Origin: JBEIVB01 sp040374085
GTDB lineage: Bacteria > Bacteroidota > Bacteroidia > UBA4408
DNA: 35,999 nt
Assembly (NCBI GenBank): GCA_040374085.1
Contig: JBEIVB010000015.1
Location: 1 to 35,999, forward strand
Direction of reading: 5' to 3'
A program made the position numbers and the translations under genes. The first letter of the stretch is position 1, and every line of letters starts with the position of its first letter. The notes below the pieces were generated by a model. The model saw only the letters and a list, made by a program, of their open reading frames with translations. It was not told the origin of the DNA and made no database searches. Positions 7,069 through 15,549 of this stretch are shown piece after piece.

Positions 7069-9496
7069 ATTCATTTGCCTAACGTTTGTCTTGAGCCTTC
7101 TGCCCTTCATGGGTAAATGCCAGCAACGGGTTACCATAAATGGATATGTTGAAGATGCGCAAAGCGGAGAAAAAATTATAGGTGCAACCATATATGAAGT
7201 ACAAACCCGAAAAGGGGTTGGCTCCAACACTTTTGGATTCTTTTCGCTTACCTTAAACGATCCAGGCCCGATTACCATTCAAACCGCCATGCTGGGATAT
7301 GCTCCTGCGGCCATACGGTGGTCGGGAAAGCAAGATACCACAGTGCGCATCCGTTTGGGCGGACAGGTGGAACTGAAAGAAGTGGAAATCAAAGCAGAGC
7401 AGAGCGACCGCATCGAAGACCGCAGCAGCATGAGCACCATCTCCTTGCCTGTGCAGCAAATTAAAACCATACCCGCTCTTTTTGGCGAAGTAGATGTTCT
7501 CAAAGCCCTTCAGTTGTTGCCCGGGGTTCAAAAAGGCAGTGAAGGCAACAGCGGCATATACGTGAGAGGGGGAGGCCCAGACCAAAACCTCATCCTCCTA
7601 GACGGGGTTCCGGTGTATAACGCCTCTCATTTGTTTGGCTTCTTCTCGGTGTTCAACGCCGATGCCCTTAGCCACGTTGATCTTATAAAAGGAGGATTCC
7701 CGGCTCGCTATGGCGGAAGGCTTTCGTCGGTAATCGACATACAAATGAAAGACGGAGACAACCAGAAGTACCACGTAAACGGAGGGTTTGGCCTCATCGC
7801 CTCGCGCATTACTGTTGAAGGGCCCATCGTTAAAGGCAAATCGTCGTTCATCTTTTCGGGAAGAAGAACCTACCTCGACATCTTGGCTCGGCCCCTCATT
7901 CGGCAGCAAACCGGAGGAAGCAACACCTTTGGTTATTACTTCTACGATTTCAACGGAAAAGTAAACGTATGGTTGGGCGAGAAAGACCGGCTCTTTATTT
8001 CGTCTTATTTAGGCGACGATGTGGGCTCGGGCGGCAGCACAAACAGCTACAGCTCAGACGGAACCACCAACCGACAGAACATTGCCTTTGGCTTAAAATG
8101 GGGCAACCGCACCACCGCCCTGCGTTGGAACCACATTGTGCATAAACAACTGTTTATGAACGCTACCGCCACCTATACCCGATATCAATTTACATTAAAC
8201 GGAAGCAATGAAGATGCGGTAGATTCTGCCGGAAAAACAATTCGCAAAACCGCCTTCAATCAAGAATACCTTTCGGGTGTACAAGATTTTGCCGGGCGCA
8301 TCAACTTCGATTACATACCCGTGCCCAACCATTACATACGTTTTGGCGTGCACGGCATTCACCATAAATTCAGTCCGGGAGCCAGCACCACCCGCATCAC
8401 GCTGAACAGCACCAGTCAAGGAAACACCGAAGGCGCCGGCAATGTGTTTGCCAATGAAATGAATGCTTACATAGAAGACGATTTTAAAATTGGCAACCGA
8501 ATAAAAATAAACCTGGGTGTTCACCAAGCCTTTTTTTGGGTGCAAGGCAAATCCTACCAAAGCACACAACCCCGAGTATCTATGCTCTACCGCGTGGCAC
8601 CGGGCTGGTCGCTCAAAGGCTCGTATGCCACCATGACCCAATTCCTGCATCTGCTTTCCAACTCGGGCATAGGCCTACCCACCGACCTTTGGGTACCGGC
8701 AACGGCCCTGGTTAATCCCCAGCGCGCTCAGCAAACTGCCATTGGCTTGGCGCATACCGTAGCCGATGCGTTTGAAGTGTCGGTAGAAGGATATTATAAA
8801 AACATGCAAAACCTGATTGAATACAAAGAAGGCATAGACTTCCTGGGTTCATCCACCGACTGGCAGCAAAAAGTAGCAACCGGAAGAGGTTGGAGCTATG
8901 GAGCAGAAGTGCTGGTGCAGAAAAAAAGCGGCAAAACCACCGGCTGGATTGGTTATACCCTTTCTTGGACCAACCGGCAATTCAACGATAAAAACTTCGG
9001 ACAAGTTTATCCTTATAAATACGACCGCAGGCACGACATTGGCATTACCATCAACCACGCCTTCAGCAAGCGCTTCGATGCTTCCTTAACCTGGGTCTAT
9101 GGCAGTGGGGCTGCCATCTCGGTGCCCCTCAGAGAGTATCCGGATGCTTTGGAAAGCGGCGGCTACAACAACAGCGGATTTATGATGGGCCCGGGTGGTC
9201 CGGGAGGCCCCGGAGGACCGCCTGTAAAGGGACCGGAATTTTTCGGCACCGTGCAGCAGTTCGACCAGCTCAACAACGTGCGCATGCGCTCCTACCACCG
9301 CATGGACGTGGGGTTAAACTGGCACCGATTCACCCAGCGAGGAGAGTGGATCATCAACCTTTCGGTGTACAACGTTTACAGCCGACTCAATCCTTTCTTC
9401 TACTACACAGACACCAATGAAAACGGACAACAGGTGATGAAGCAACTGTCTTTGTTTCCCATCATTCCGGCCTTATCGTTTAACTTCAAATACTGA
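7058..9496 (+). CDS. TonB-dependent outer membrane receptor with N-terminal carboxypeptidase-like domain
   Basis: From the ATG at 7058 the protein has 812 residues: a signal peptide (1-22), a CarboxypepD_reg-like beta domain (about 24-105), a plug domain with YVRGGGPDQNLILLDGVPVY, then FFSVFNADALSHVDLIKGGF and PARYGGRLSSVIDI, and a C-terminal beta-barrel ending in FNFKY, a usual barrel C-terminus. The substrate is unknown. The ATG at 7025 in the same frame would put 11 charged residues before the signal peptide, so 7058 is preferred; it lies inside marR. AAGGAGG at 7036-7042 is 15 nt upstream, too far for a standard ribosome binding site. An extracellular loop near residue 725 carries a Gly/Pro run (GPGGPGGPGGPP). 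The gene is coupled to the following DUF4249 lipoprotein, a common pairing in Bacteroidota. Confidence 0.94.
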   Translation: MTFKFICLTFVLSLLPFMGKCQQRVTINGYVEDAQSGEKIIGATIYEVQTRKGVGSNTFGFFSLTLNDPGPITIQTAMLGYAPAAIRWSGKQDTTVRIRLGGQVELKEVEIKAEQSDRIEDRSSMSTISLPVQQIKTIPALFGEVDVLKALQLLPGVQKGSEGNSGIYVRGGGPDQNLILLDGVPVYNASHLFGFFSVFNADALSHVDLIKGGFPARYGGRLSSVIDIQMKDGDNQKYHVNGGFGLIASRITVEGPIVKGKSSFIFSGRRTYLDILARPLIRQQTGGSNTFGYYFYDFNGKVNVWLGEKDRLFISSYLGDDVGSGGSTNSYSSDGTTNRQNIAFGLKWGNRTTALRWNHIVHKQLFMNATATYTRYQFTLNGSNEDAVDSAGKTIRKTAFNQEYLSGVQDFAGRINFDYIPVPNHYIRFGVHGIHHKFSPGASTTRITLNSTSQGNTEGAGNVFANEMNAYIEDDFKIGNRIKINLGVHQAFFWVQGKSYQSTQPRVSMLYRVAPGWSLKGSYATMTQFLHLLSNSGIGLPTDLWVPATALVNPQRAQQTAIGLAHTVADAFEVSVEGYYKNMQNLIEYKEGIDFLGSSTDWQQKVATGRGWSYGAEVLVQKKSGKTTGWIGYTLSWTNRQFNDKNFGQVYPYKYDRRHDIGITINHAFSKRFDASLTWVYGSGAAISVPLREYPDALESGGYNNSGFMMGPGGPGGPGGPPVKGPEFFGTVQQFDQLNNVRMRSYHRMDVGLNWHRFTQRGEWIINLSVYNVYSRLNPFFYYTDTNENGQQVMKQLSLFPIIPALSFNFKY

Positions 9497-10410
9497 TGAA
9501 AGCACCTTGGCCTCTACTGCTGTTATTTCTGGCCGCCTGCGAGCAGGAAGTAACCATAACCTTACCCGATAGTGACCCCAAAGTGGTGGTAAACAGCATC
9601 CTCAATCCGGATTCGGTGGTGGACGTTCAGGTATTTAAGAGCCGCAAACTCTTCAGCACAGACAGCGCCATTTTACCCATTCGAGACGCCTCGGTATCGA
9701 TGTGGGAAAACGGTCAACCTGCAGGACCCTTTTCTCCTACCCTACTGGCAACTCGCGGGTATTATACCCATAGGTCGGCCTGGAAGCCAAAACCCGGCAC
9801 CTCCTACTCTCTTTTGGTGAACGCCACCGGATTTCCTTCTGCACGTGCTGAAATCACCATACCCAACAAACCCGACTATTCCTTCATCAGCCTCACCGAT
9901 TCGGCATTTATTCGCGACAATCAATATTTTGATGTTATCAAAATTGAACTTATCGACCAGCCGAACGAAGCCAACTATTATGAGATAAACGTGTGGGCCA
10001 ACGACACCATGGCCTTCCTGTTGCCTCCGGGTGTTCCACAGCCTCCCAGCATATTCCGCCCCTTGTATCTGGAGAGCGACGATCCCTTGGTTACCGGAAC
10101 TTCCAACGGTCTGGGAGGCGGCCCCCGTGGCGACGGCATTTTGGTGTTCAGCGACGAACCCTTCGACGGTAAAAAAGCCTCCATCACCCTTCGCTTTCGG
10201 CACGATGAGCGCTTATTTGCCGACAGCATGCGGTTGGAGGTAACCGCCCTAAACAAGCCCTTATTTCAATACAAAGTGAGCTACGAAAAGCAGCTCGATG
10301 CGCGCTTCAATCCATTTGCTGAGCCTGCGAGGGTGTTCAGCAACATAACCAACGGTGTAGGGTTGGTGGGGGCGCGTTGTACCCAAAAAGCGTATATACG
10401 GGTTCGCTGA
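9496..10410 (+). CDS. DUF4249 family lipoprotein
   Basis: The 304-residue protein starts with a lipoprotein signal peptide ending in the lipobox LAAC (Cys at about residue 15). The mature chain begins with the DUF4249 pattern EVTITLPDSDPKVVVNSILN, followed by beta-strand-rich sequence, and ends with the family's FAEPARVFSNITNGVGLVG. DUF4249 proteins are commonly encoded directly after a TonB-dependent receptor and may act as a surface partner of it, by analogy with SusD; this has not been shown. TGATG overlap with the receptor gene (one base shared) indicates translational coupling, so marR, receptor and lipoprotein form one operon. Confidence 0.9.
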   Translation: MKAPWPLLLLFLAACEQEVTITLPDSDPKVVVNSILNPDSVVDVQVFKSRKLFSTDSAILPIRDASVSMWENGQPAGPFSPTLLATRGYYTHRSAWKPKPGTSYSLLVNATGFPSARAEITIPNKPDYSFISLTDSAFIRDNQYFDVIKIELIDQPNEANYYEINVWANDTMAFLLPPGVPQPPSIFRPLYLESDDPLVTGTSNGLGGGPRGDGILVFSDEPFDGKKASITLRFRHDERLFADSMRLEVTALNKPLFQYKVSYEKQLDARFNPFAEPARVFSNITNGVGLVGARCTQKAYIRVR

Positions 10411-10418
10411 CATTGGTG

Positions 10419-10426
10419 TACCTTTG
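10419..10426 (+). promoter_or_regulatory. -7 box TACCTTTG, 4 nt before the T9SS cargo gene
   Basis: Exact match to TAnnTTTG, followed by AAGC and the ATG at 10431. It is the same element and spacing as before murB, and suggests the gene has its own promoter although it lies only 20 bp after the DUF4249 stop. Confidence 0.55.
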
Positions 10427-10430
10427 AAGC

Positions 10431-11780
10431 ATGAACCGCATTTGCTTATACGCCTGTTTCCTGCTTCCATTATCGAGCCTGGCTGTGTCGCCACCCATAG
10501 GAGGCATTTCGGCCGTTCCGCCCGACCCCAGCGTTCAGATTCAACTCCTGCTGGGCACCGCTACCCGCAGCGGCCTCCAAGCGGGCAGCACCCAAACCGA
10601 CTCTACCCGCATTGAGCGCAACTTTGATGGGGCTGCAACCCACAGCGCACACCTTCTTCCCAAGACCGGGGGCTGGTGGATAGCCCATCAGGAACGCGCC
10701 AACTACAACCCCCAGAACCGTGCAGACAGCACCTGGCAACAAATCGGCGACACCTTGGGCAACCTCACCACCCTATCGGCCGTGAGCCACCGCTATGAAC
10801 CAAACGGCCTTCTCGATACGCTCATGATGAGGTGGCTGCCCACCGGCAATATGGGTGCATGGCAGGTCGTTTCGAGAGCCCGCACCCAATACGACTTTGC
10901 CGCCCGCCCCTCTGAACAGCAAACCGATTCCCTCGTCGGCAACCAAATGATGCCCGTGCGCCAACGGATGTGGGAATACAACAATCAGTTGATATCTGCC
11001 ATAACCCAACACAATTGGCAAAATGGAGTTTGGGTTCCGCAATACCGCATCGATCAAATTTCCGGCAATGCATCCTCCACCTTCTCTGCCTACCGCATGC
11101 AGGCATGGAATAATGGCCTTCAAACCTATCAAGACTCCCTACAATACCGCCGCGAAACCGATGCCTACGGTCGATTGATGGAAGAGTGGCTCTTGCGCGT
11201 TACCAATGGAAACACCGACACCCTGTGGCGCAAACAACAAACCTTTGATGCTCAGAACAGACCGGCCGAGCAATGGCTGCGGAAAAAGCAGAACGGCGTT
11301 ATGGGAACCGCCATGCGCACCTCCTACCAATACAACAACCCAGACAGCTTGCCGAATGGAGCTCTGGTGCGCCTTTTCGCCGCGAACTTTTCCGACAGCC
11401 TCTCCTTTCAGGCCAATTACACCTACGACGAGCAAAACTGGATCGTACGCGAAACGCGCATTCCCCAAAGCGGCATTACCGATACCGTGTCTATCCGATA
11501 TTATTATCAATCGTTTGTGTATAATTCTGTACCCGAAACAAAGTTCACTGAACAGCTTTTCTATCCCAATCCGGCAAAGGACCAACTGTTTTGGGCCGGA
11601 GCGGATGCGCTTTCTGCCTTCACCATCTTCGACCTTCAAGGCCGAAGGGTATTTCACCGCGAGGGCAACCTCGGTGTCGGTGGTAACATGAGTCCGACTT
11701 TGGAGCCTGGCCTATATCTCATTCGCTGGGCGACGCGCGGCGGGAATGTGGGCGTGCAGCGCGTGGTGTTTGAACCTTAA
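10431..11780 (+). CDS. T9SS-sorted secreted protein with YD-like repeats
   Basis: I do not recognise a named family for the body of this 449-residue protein. A signal peptide covers about residues 1-18. The middle (about 70-370) consists of irregular repeats rich in Tyr, Trp, Asn and Gln, for example YDFAARPSEQQTDSL, WEYNNQLISAITQHNW, TDAYGRLMEEW and FDAQNRPAEQWL, which resemble degenerate YD/RHS repeats and should fold as beta strands. The last 80 residues are a T9SS type A sorting domain (FYPNPAKDQLFW, then FDLQGRRVFHREGN and LEPGLYLIRW). It should be exported across both membranes and attached to the surface or released. The function is unknown. Confidence 0.8.
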   Translation: MNRICLYACFLLPLSSLAVSPPIGGISAVPPDPSVQIQLLLGTATRSGLQAGSTQTDSTRIERNFDGAATHSAHLLPKTGGWWIAHQERANYNPQNRADSTWQQIGDTLGNLTTLSAVSHRYEPNGLLDTLMMRWLPTGNMGAWQVVSRARTQYDFAARPSEQQTDSLVGNQMMPVRQRMWEYNNQLISAITQHNWQNGVWVPQYRIDQISGNASSTFSAYRMQAWNNGLQTYQDSLQYRRETDAYGRLMEEWLLRVTNGNTDTLWRKQQTFDAQNRPAEQWLRKKQNGVMGTAMRTSYQYNNPDSLPNGALVRLFAANFSDSLSFQANYTYDEQNWIVRETRIPQSGITDTVSIRYYYQSFVYNSVPETKFTEQLFYPNPAKDQLFWAGADALSAFTIFDLQGRRVFHREGNLGVGGNMSPTLEPGLYLIRWATRGGNVGVQRVVFEP

Positions 11781-11787
11781 GTAGAAT

Positions 11788-12543
11788 ATGCAGGCCCTGT
11801 CTGTAGTCATCATCACCTTCAACGAAGCGCGCAACATCGGGCGTTGTTTGGAATCGATTCGCGACCTAGCGGATGAGATTGTGGTGCTCGACTCCTACAG
11901 TACCGATGAAACTGAGACCATTTGCAAGACATACGGTGTGCGATTTTACCAGCATACATTTGATGGGCACATTGAACAAAAAAACAGAGCGCTAACCTAC
12001 GCTCGGCATCCCATGGTGCTCTCCCTGGATGCCGATGAAGCACCCGACGATAACTTAAAAGCTTCCATACTGCGTGCGAAAACCCTCAGCGGCATAGATG
12101 GATTTACCATGAACCGCCTCACCTATTACTGCGGCACATGGATCCGTCACTGCGGCTGGTATCCAGACGTGAAGCTGCGTTTGTGGCTGGCAGGCAAGGG
12201 TCAATGGCAAGGCACCAATCCCCACGACGAATACAAACTACCTTCCTCATCCCGCATTGTACATCTGAATGGCGATCTATTGCATTACAGTTATTATACC
12301 CGAGAAGATCATCTCCGCCAACTCGACTATTTTACCGGTATCTCTGCTCGTGCTTTGTTTGAGCAAGGGAAGAAGGTGGGCCTTCTCAAACAATGGATGA
12401 GTCCGGTGGTACGTTTCCTGCGCGACTATCTTTTTCAGCTTGGCTTTCTCGATGGCCGAGCCGGCTTTCAGGTTTGCCGCTTGTCTGCTTTTGCCACTTG
12501 GTTAAAATACCACAAACTGGCCCAACTTTGGAAAAGCACCTAA
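11788..12543 (+). CDS. Glycosyltransferase family 2, WaaE/KdtX-like
   Basis: The 251-residue protein has a GT-A fold: LSVVIITFNEARNIGRCLES at the N-terminus, DEIVVLDSYSTDET, and the DxD-type motif LSLDADEAPDD at about 80-90. The overall pattern, with NPHDEY and a C-terminal FLDGRAGF segment, is that of the WaaE/KdtX group, which adds a glucose-type sugar to the inner core of lipopolysaccharide. The exact sugar is not predictable. It starts the run of genes up to 17181, and its 3' end overlaps the next glycosyltransferase by 16 bp if that gene starts at the TTG at 12528. Confidence 0.88.
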   Translation: MQALSVVIITFNEARNIGRCLESIRDLADEIVVLDSYSTDETETICKTYGVRFYQHTFDGHIEQKNRALTYARHPMVLSLDADEAPDDNLKASILRAKTLSGIDGFTMNRLTYYCGTWIRHCGWYPDVKLRLWLAGKGQWQGTNPHDEYKLPSSSRIVHLNGDLLHYSYYTREDHLRQLDYFTGISARALFEQGKKVGLLKQWMSPVVRFLRDYLFQLGFLDGRAGFQVCRLSAFATWLKYHKLAQLWKST

Positions 12544-13571
12544 CGCCCATTCGCATTGCGTTTGAGGCCTCGAAGGCAAGAAATTTGCATTCGGGCTTAG
12601 GGCAATACGTACGCTCTCTGGGTTTGGCTTTAGAGGCAGGCGGTGGCTGCGACCTGCACTGGCTTGGGTGGTCAAACGATGCTGCCCACAATAAAGGTGC
12701 AATAAAACCCATTCACCGAATTTGGGGAGTTTCGGGTAATTTTGATGTGTGGCATCATACGCATCAGCAAAGCCGCCTCTTCCCGCGGCGCAATGTGCCT
12801 CAGTTGGTAACCATACACGACCTAAACTTTCTGGAAAAAGGCTACGGTGCCTGGCGCATGCGCAACAAGATACAGGCCGTTCAATCCTTGGTAAACCGGT
12901 GCAGCGGCGTAGTCTTCATTTCGGAGTTTACGCGTACCCTCTGCATGCAGCACCTCCGTCTTCCGCAACAGCAGTGGGTAATTTACAACGGCAATCCCAT
13001 GGATGTTCAGGGCGTTCAGCAAGCGCCCAAAACATGCACCGGCAATTGGCCATTCCTGTTTTCCATAGGCATGGTGCAGGAAAAAAAACAGTTTGATTTA
13101 ATACCCGGCATCCTAGACCTCGATCAAGATCTGCACTGGGTATTGGCCGGTATGCCCGAAACCAAAACCGTTGAGCGCATACGTTCTGAAGCGCATCGCT
13201 GGGGCGTTTCCAACCGTGTTCATTTCTTGGGGGGTATCACCGAAGCGGAAAAACGTTGGTGTTATGCGCACTGCAAAGCCTTAGCTTTTCCAAGCAAAGC
13301 AGAAGGCTTTGGCTTGCCGGTGGTGGAAGCCTACTCCATGGGCAAACCGGTGCTGTTGAGCCGTTGCGGCAGCCTTCCGGAGATGGGTAAAGATTGGGCG
13401 CATTATGCCGAGGACCAGACTCCGGAAGCCTATCGCACCGCCTACCAAAAAGCCGAAGCCAAGGGTTGGAATCTTCACCTGCAAGGCGAGTGGCAGGCCT
13501 ATGCCCAAGAATTCACTTGGACAGAGGCAGCACGCAAGTATCGAATCGCCTACCAATCCATTTTGTTATGA
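12528..13571 (+). CDS. Glycosyltransferase family 4 (group 1)
   Basis: The protein is about 347 residues. The first Rossmann domain begins IRIAFEASKARNLHSGLGQY, with a G-L-G-Q-Y acceptor loop, and includes VTIHDLNFLEKGYG. The second domain has FLFSIGMVQEKKQFDLIP, and the donor-binding segment PSKAEGFGLPVVEAYSMGKP carries the GT4 E-x7-E motif. No ATG lies between the ATG at 12393, deep inside the upstream gene, and the first conserved strand, so I chose the TTG at 12528. Translational coupling with the upstream gene would explain the weak start. The stop overlaps yidD as ATGA. It probably adds a sugar to the same glycan as the neighbouring GT2 enzyme. Confidence 0.87.
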   Translation: MEKHLTPIRIAFEASKARNLHSGLGQYVRSLGLALEAGGGCDLHWLGWSNDAAHNKGAIKPIHRIWGVSGNFDVWHHTHQQSRLFPRRNVPQLVTIHDLNFLEKGYGAWRMRNKIQAVQSLVNRCSGVVFISEFTRTLCMQHLRLPQQQWVIYNGNPMDVQGVQQAPKTCTGNWPFLFSIGMVQEKKQFDLIPGILDLDQDLHWVLAGMPETKTVERIRSEAHRWGVSNRVHFLGGITEAEKRWCYAHCKALAFPSKAEGFGLPVVEAYSMGKPVLLSRCGSLPEMGKDWAHYAEDQTPEAYRTAYQKAEAKGWNLHLQGEWQAYAQEFTWTEAARKYRIAYQSILL

Positions 13572-13789
13572 ATGCAGTCTTCCGCTTTGTGTTTATGGCC
13601 TTGATTCGCGTGTACCAGAAGGTCATCTCTCCTCTGTTGCCCAATGCGTGCCGCTACACCCCAACCTGCTCTCAATACGGGCTGGAAGCCATTCAAAAGC
13701 ATGGTCCTTGGAAAGGACTGTGGCTGGCCCTGAGACGCTTTGCCCGCTGTGGTCCCTGGGGTGGGCATGGATACGATCCGGTGCCATAA
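13568..13789 (+). CDS. yidD: Membrane protein insertion efficiency factor YidD
   Basis: The 73-residue protein has the whole YidD signature: an amphipathic N-terminus (LIRVYQKVISPLLP), RYTPTCSQYGLEAIQKHG, then KGLWLALRRFARCGPWGGHG and the terminal YDPVP. YidD sits at the inner face of the cytoplasmic membrane and helps YidC/Sec insert membrane proteins. The gene is usually near rpmH, rnpA and yidC; here it lies between a glycosyltransferase and a protease. Its ATG overlaps the preceding stop codon as ATGA, and this start gives the family's usual length. Confidence 0.95.
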   Translation: MNAVFRFVFMALIRVYQKVISPLLPNACRYTPTCSQYGLEAIQKHGPWKGLWLALRRFARCGPWGGHGYDPVP

Positions 13790-13833
13790 GCATTTTTAAC
13801 CCTTCTTAACCCATACACCTGCCGCAAAATCGG

Positions 13834-13841
13834 TAACTTCG
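13834..13841 (+). promoter_or_regulatory. -7-like box TAACTTCG, 4 nt before the processing protease
   Basis: One mismatch to TAnnTTTG, followed by AAAC and the ATG at 13846, in the 56-bp gap after yidD. It could give the protease its own transcript. Confidence 0.35.
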
Positions 13842-13845
13842 AAAC

Positions 13846-15546
13846 ATGAACATCGTGTTGAACGCCATACGCAAACGCTGGAAACTCACCTTGGTTTCCA
13901 CCTCTCTCATCGCCCTTCTGTTGGGGGCATCTGCCTTTACCGACAGCTACTTCGAGGTGTCGAAAAACCTCGACATCTTCGCCACCCTCTTCCGCGAGGT
14001 AAATACATACTACGTAGACGATACCAAACCCGGTGACCTTATGAAAAAGGCCATCGACTCTATGCTCGATAACCTAGATCCTTACACCAACTACATTCCG
14101 GAATCGGAGCTGGAAGATTACCGCTATATGATGACCGGACAGTACGGAGGAATTGGCGCCATCATCCGCAAAAAAGGAGACTACGTAGCGGTTGCCGAGC
14201 CTTATGAGGGTTTTCCAGCGCAAAAGTCAGGCTTGCAGGCCGGTGACCTTATTTTGGAAATCGATGGCAAAAGCACCAAAGGAAAAAATACCGATGACGT
14301 AAGCAAAATATTAAAAGGTTCTCCTAATACCGCTGTTAAGCTCCTCATTGAACGAGAAGGAGAATCCAAGCCTTTGGAAAAGACCATCACCCGCGAAGAA
14401 ATCAAAATAAAAAACGTGCCTTACTCGGGTTGGGTTGCGCCGGGGGTTGGGTACATTCAACTCAACCAATTCACCGAAGATGCCTCGCGCAATGTGAAAG
14501 AAGCTTATGAAAACCTAAAGAAAGAAAACCCGAATGCACAAGGCCTCATCCTCGACCTCAGGGGCAATCCGGGCGGGTTGTTGAACGAAGCAGTGAACCT
14601 CTCCAACCTGTTTGTTGACAAGGGCACCGAGGTGGTGAGCACAAAAGGCAAGGTTCAGGAATGGCAAAAAAGTTATAAAGCGCTGAACCCGGCCATAGAT
14701 CTAAACATTCCCTTGGTGGTGTTGGTGAACCGCGGTTCGGCCTCTGCGTCTGAAATCGTTTCCGGTGCCTTGCAAGATCTCGATCGGGCGGTGGTGATTG
14801 GTCAGCGCACCTTCGGAAAAGGATTGGTGCAAACCACCCGCGACCTAACCTACAACGCCAAGCTGAAGGTTACCACCGCCAAATATTACATTCCAAGCGG
14901 GCGCTGCATTCAGGCACTCGACTACACCAACCGCAATGAAGATGGCAGCGTAGGAAAAGTTCCGGACTCCCTCATAACCGCTTTTAAAACCCGCAACGGT
15001 CGGAAAGTGTATGATGGAGGAGGTGTTAATCCTGATGTACACATCAAAGCAAAGAGTATAAGTAAAATAGCGCAGAGCTTGGAGAACAAAGGGTACATCT
15101 TTGATTATGCTACCCTTTACCGCCGCACCCATGCCAGCCTTGTTCCGGCCCAGGAATTTCGTTTGAGTCAGGCAGAGTATCAAGCCTTTGTACAATGGTT
15201 GAGCGATAAAACCTACGACTACACCACCGACACGGAGAAAGAGCTGGAAGAGCTCAAGAAAATCGCAAAAGATGAGCAATACCTGTCGCGTATAGAAAAA
15301 GAGCTGGAGACCTTGAAGGGCGAGCTGGCCCACAACAAGCAAGAGGATTTGGAAGCCTTTAAAGGCGAAGTATCGAAGCTCCTAGAGGATGAAATCGTCA
15401 CGCGTTACTATTATCAAAAAGGCCGGATACAGCACAGTCTTTCGGTGGATCAGGAAATTGCCAAAGCCCTGGAAATACTCAAAGACAAAGACAAGCAGCA
15501 GGCCATTTTAACCGGGAAATACTCAGAGCCCGAACCAAAAGATTAA
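13846..15546 (+). CDS. C-terminal processing peptidase (S41 family, Ctp/Prc type)
   Basis: The 566 residues comprise an N-terminal membrane anchor or signal (about 13-31), a helical region with NLDPYTNYIPESELED, a PDZ domain (about 97-170, YGGIGAIIRKKGDY and SGLQAGDLILEIDG), the S41 protease core (about 190-370) and a long charged helical tail (about 430-566). The Ser/Lys dyad is visible as Ser300 in RGSASASEIVSG and Lys325 in RTFGKGLVQ, 25 residues apart as in plant D1 protease. Such enzymes cut the C-termini of envelope proteins in the periplasm. The Lys/Glu-rich tail (ELEELKKIAKDEQ and similar) is probably a coiled coil. It is followed after 3 nt by the ligase gene. Confidence 0.93.
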   Translation: MNIVLNAIRKRWKLTLVSTSLIALLLGASAFTDSYFEVSKNLDIFATLFREVNTYYVDDTKPGDLMKKAIDSMLDNLDPYTNYIPESELEDYRYMMTGQYGGIGAIIRKKGDYVAVAEPYEGFPAQKSGLQAGDLILEIDGKSTKGKNTDDVSKILKGSPNTAVKLLIEREGESKPLEKTITREEIKIKNVPYSGWVAPGVGYIQLNQFTEDASRNVKEAYENLKKENPNAQGLILDLRGNPGGLLNEAVNLSNLFVDKGTEVVSTKGKVQEWQKSYKALNPAIDLNIPLVVLVNRGSASASEIVSGALQDLDRAVVIGQRTFGKGLVQTTRDLTYNAKLKVTTAKYYIPSGRCIQALDYTNRNEDGSVGKVPDSLITAFKTRNGRKVYDGGGVNPDVHIKAKSISKIAQSLENKGYIFDYATLYRRTHASLVPAQEFRLSQAEYQAFVQWLSDKTYDYTTDTEKELEELKKIAKDEQYLSRIEKELETLKGELAHNKQEDLEAFKGEVSKLLEDEIVTRYYYQKGRIQHSLSVDQEIAKALEILKDKDKQQAILTGKYSEPEPKD

Positions 15547-15549
15547 TTC

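Noticed and set aside
12393..12527. ATG at 12393 as start of the second glycosyltransferase
   Set aside because: It would overlap the preceding gene by 151 bp and add 45 residues that do not resemble a GT4 N-terminus.
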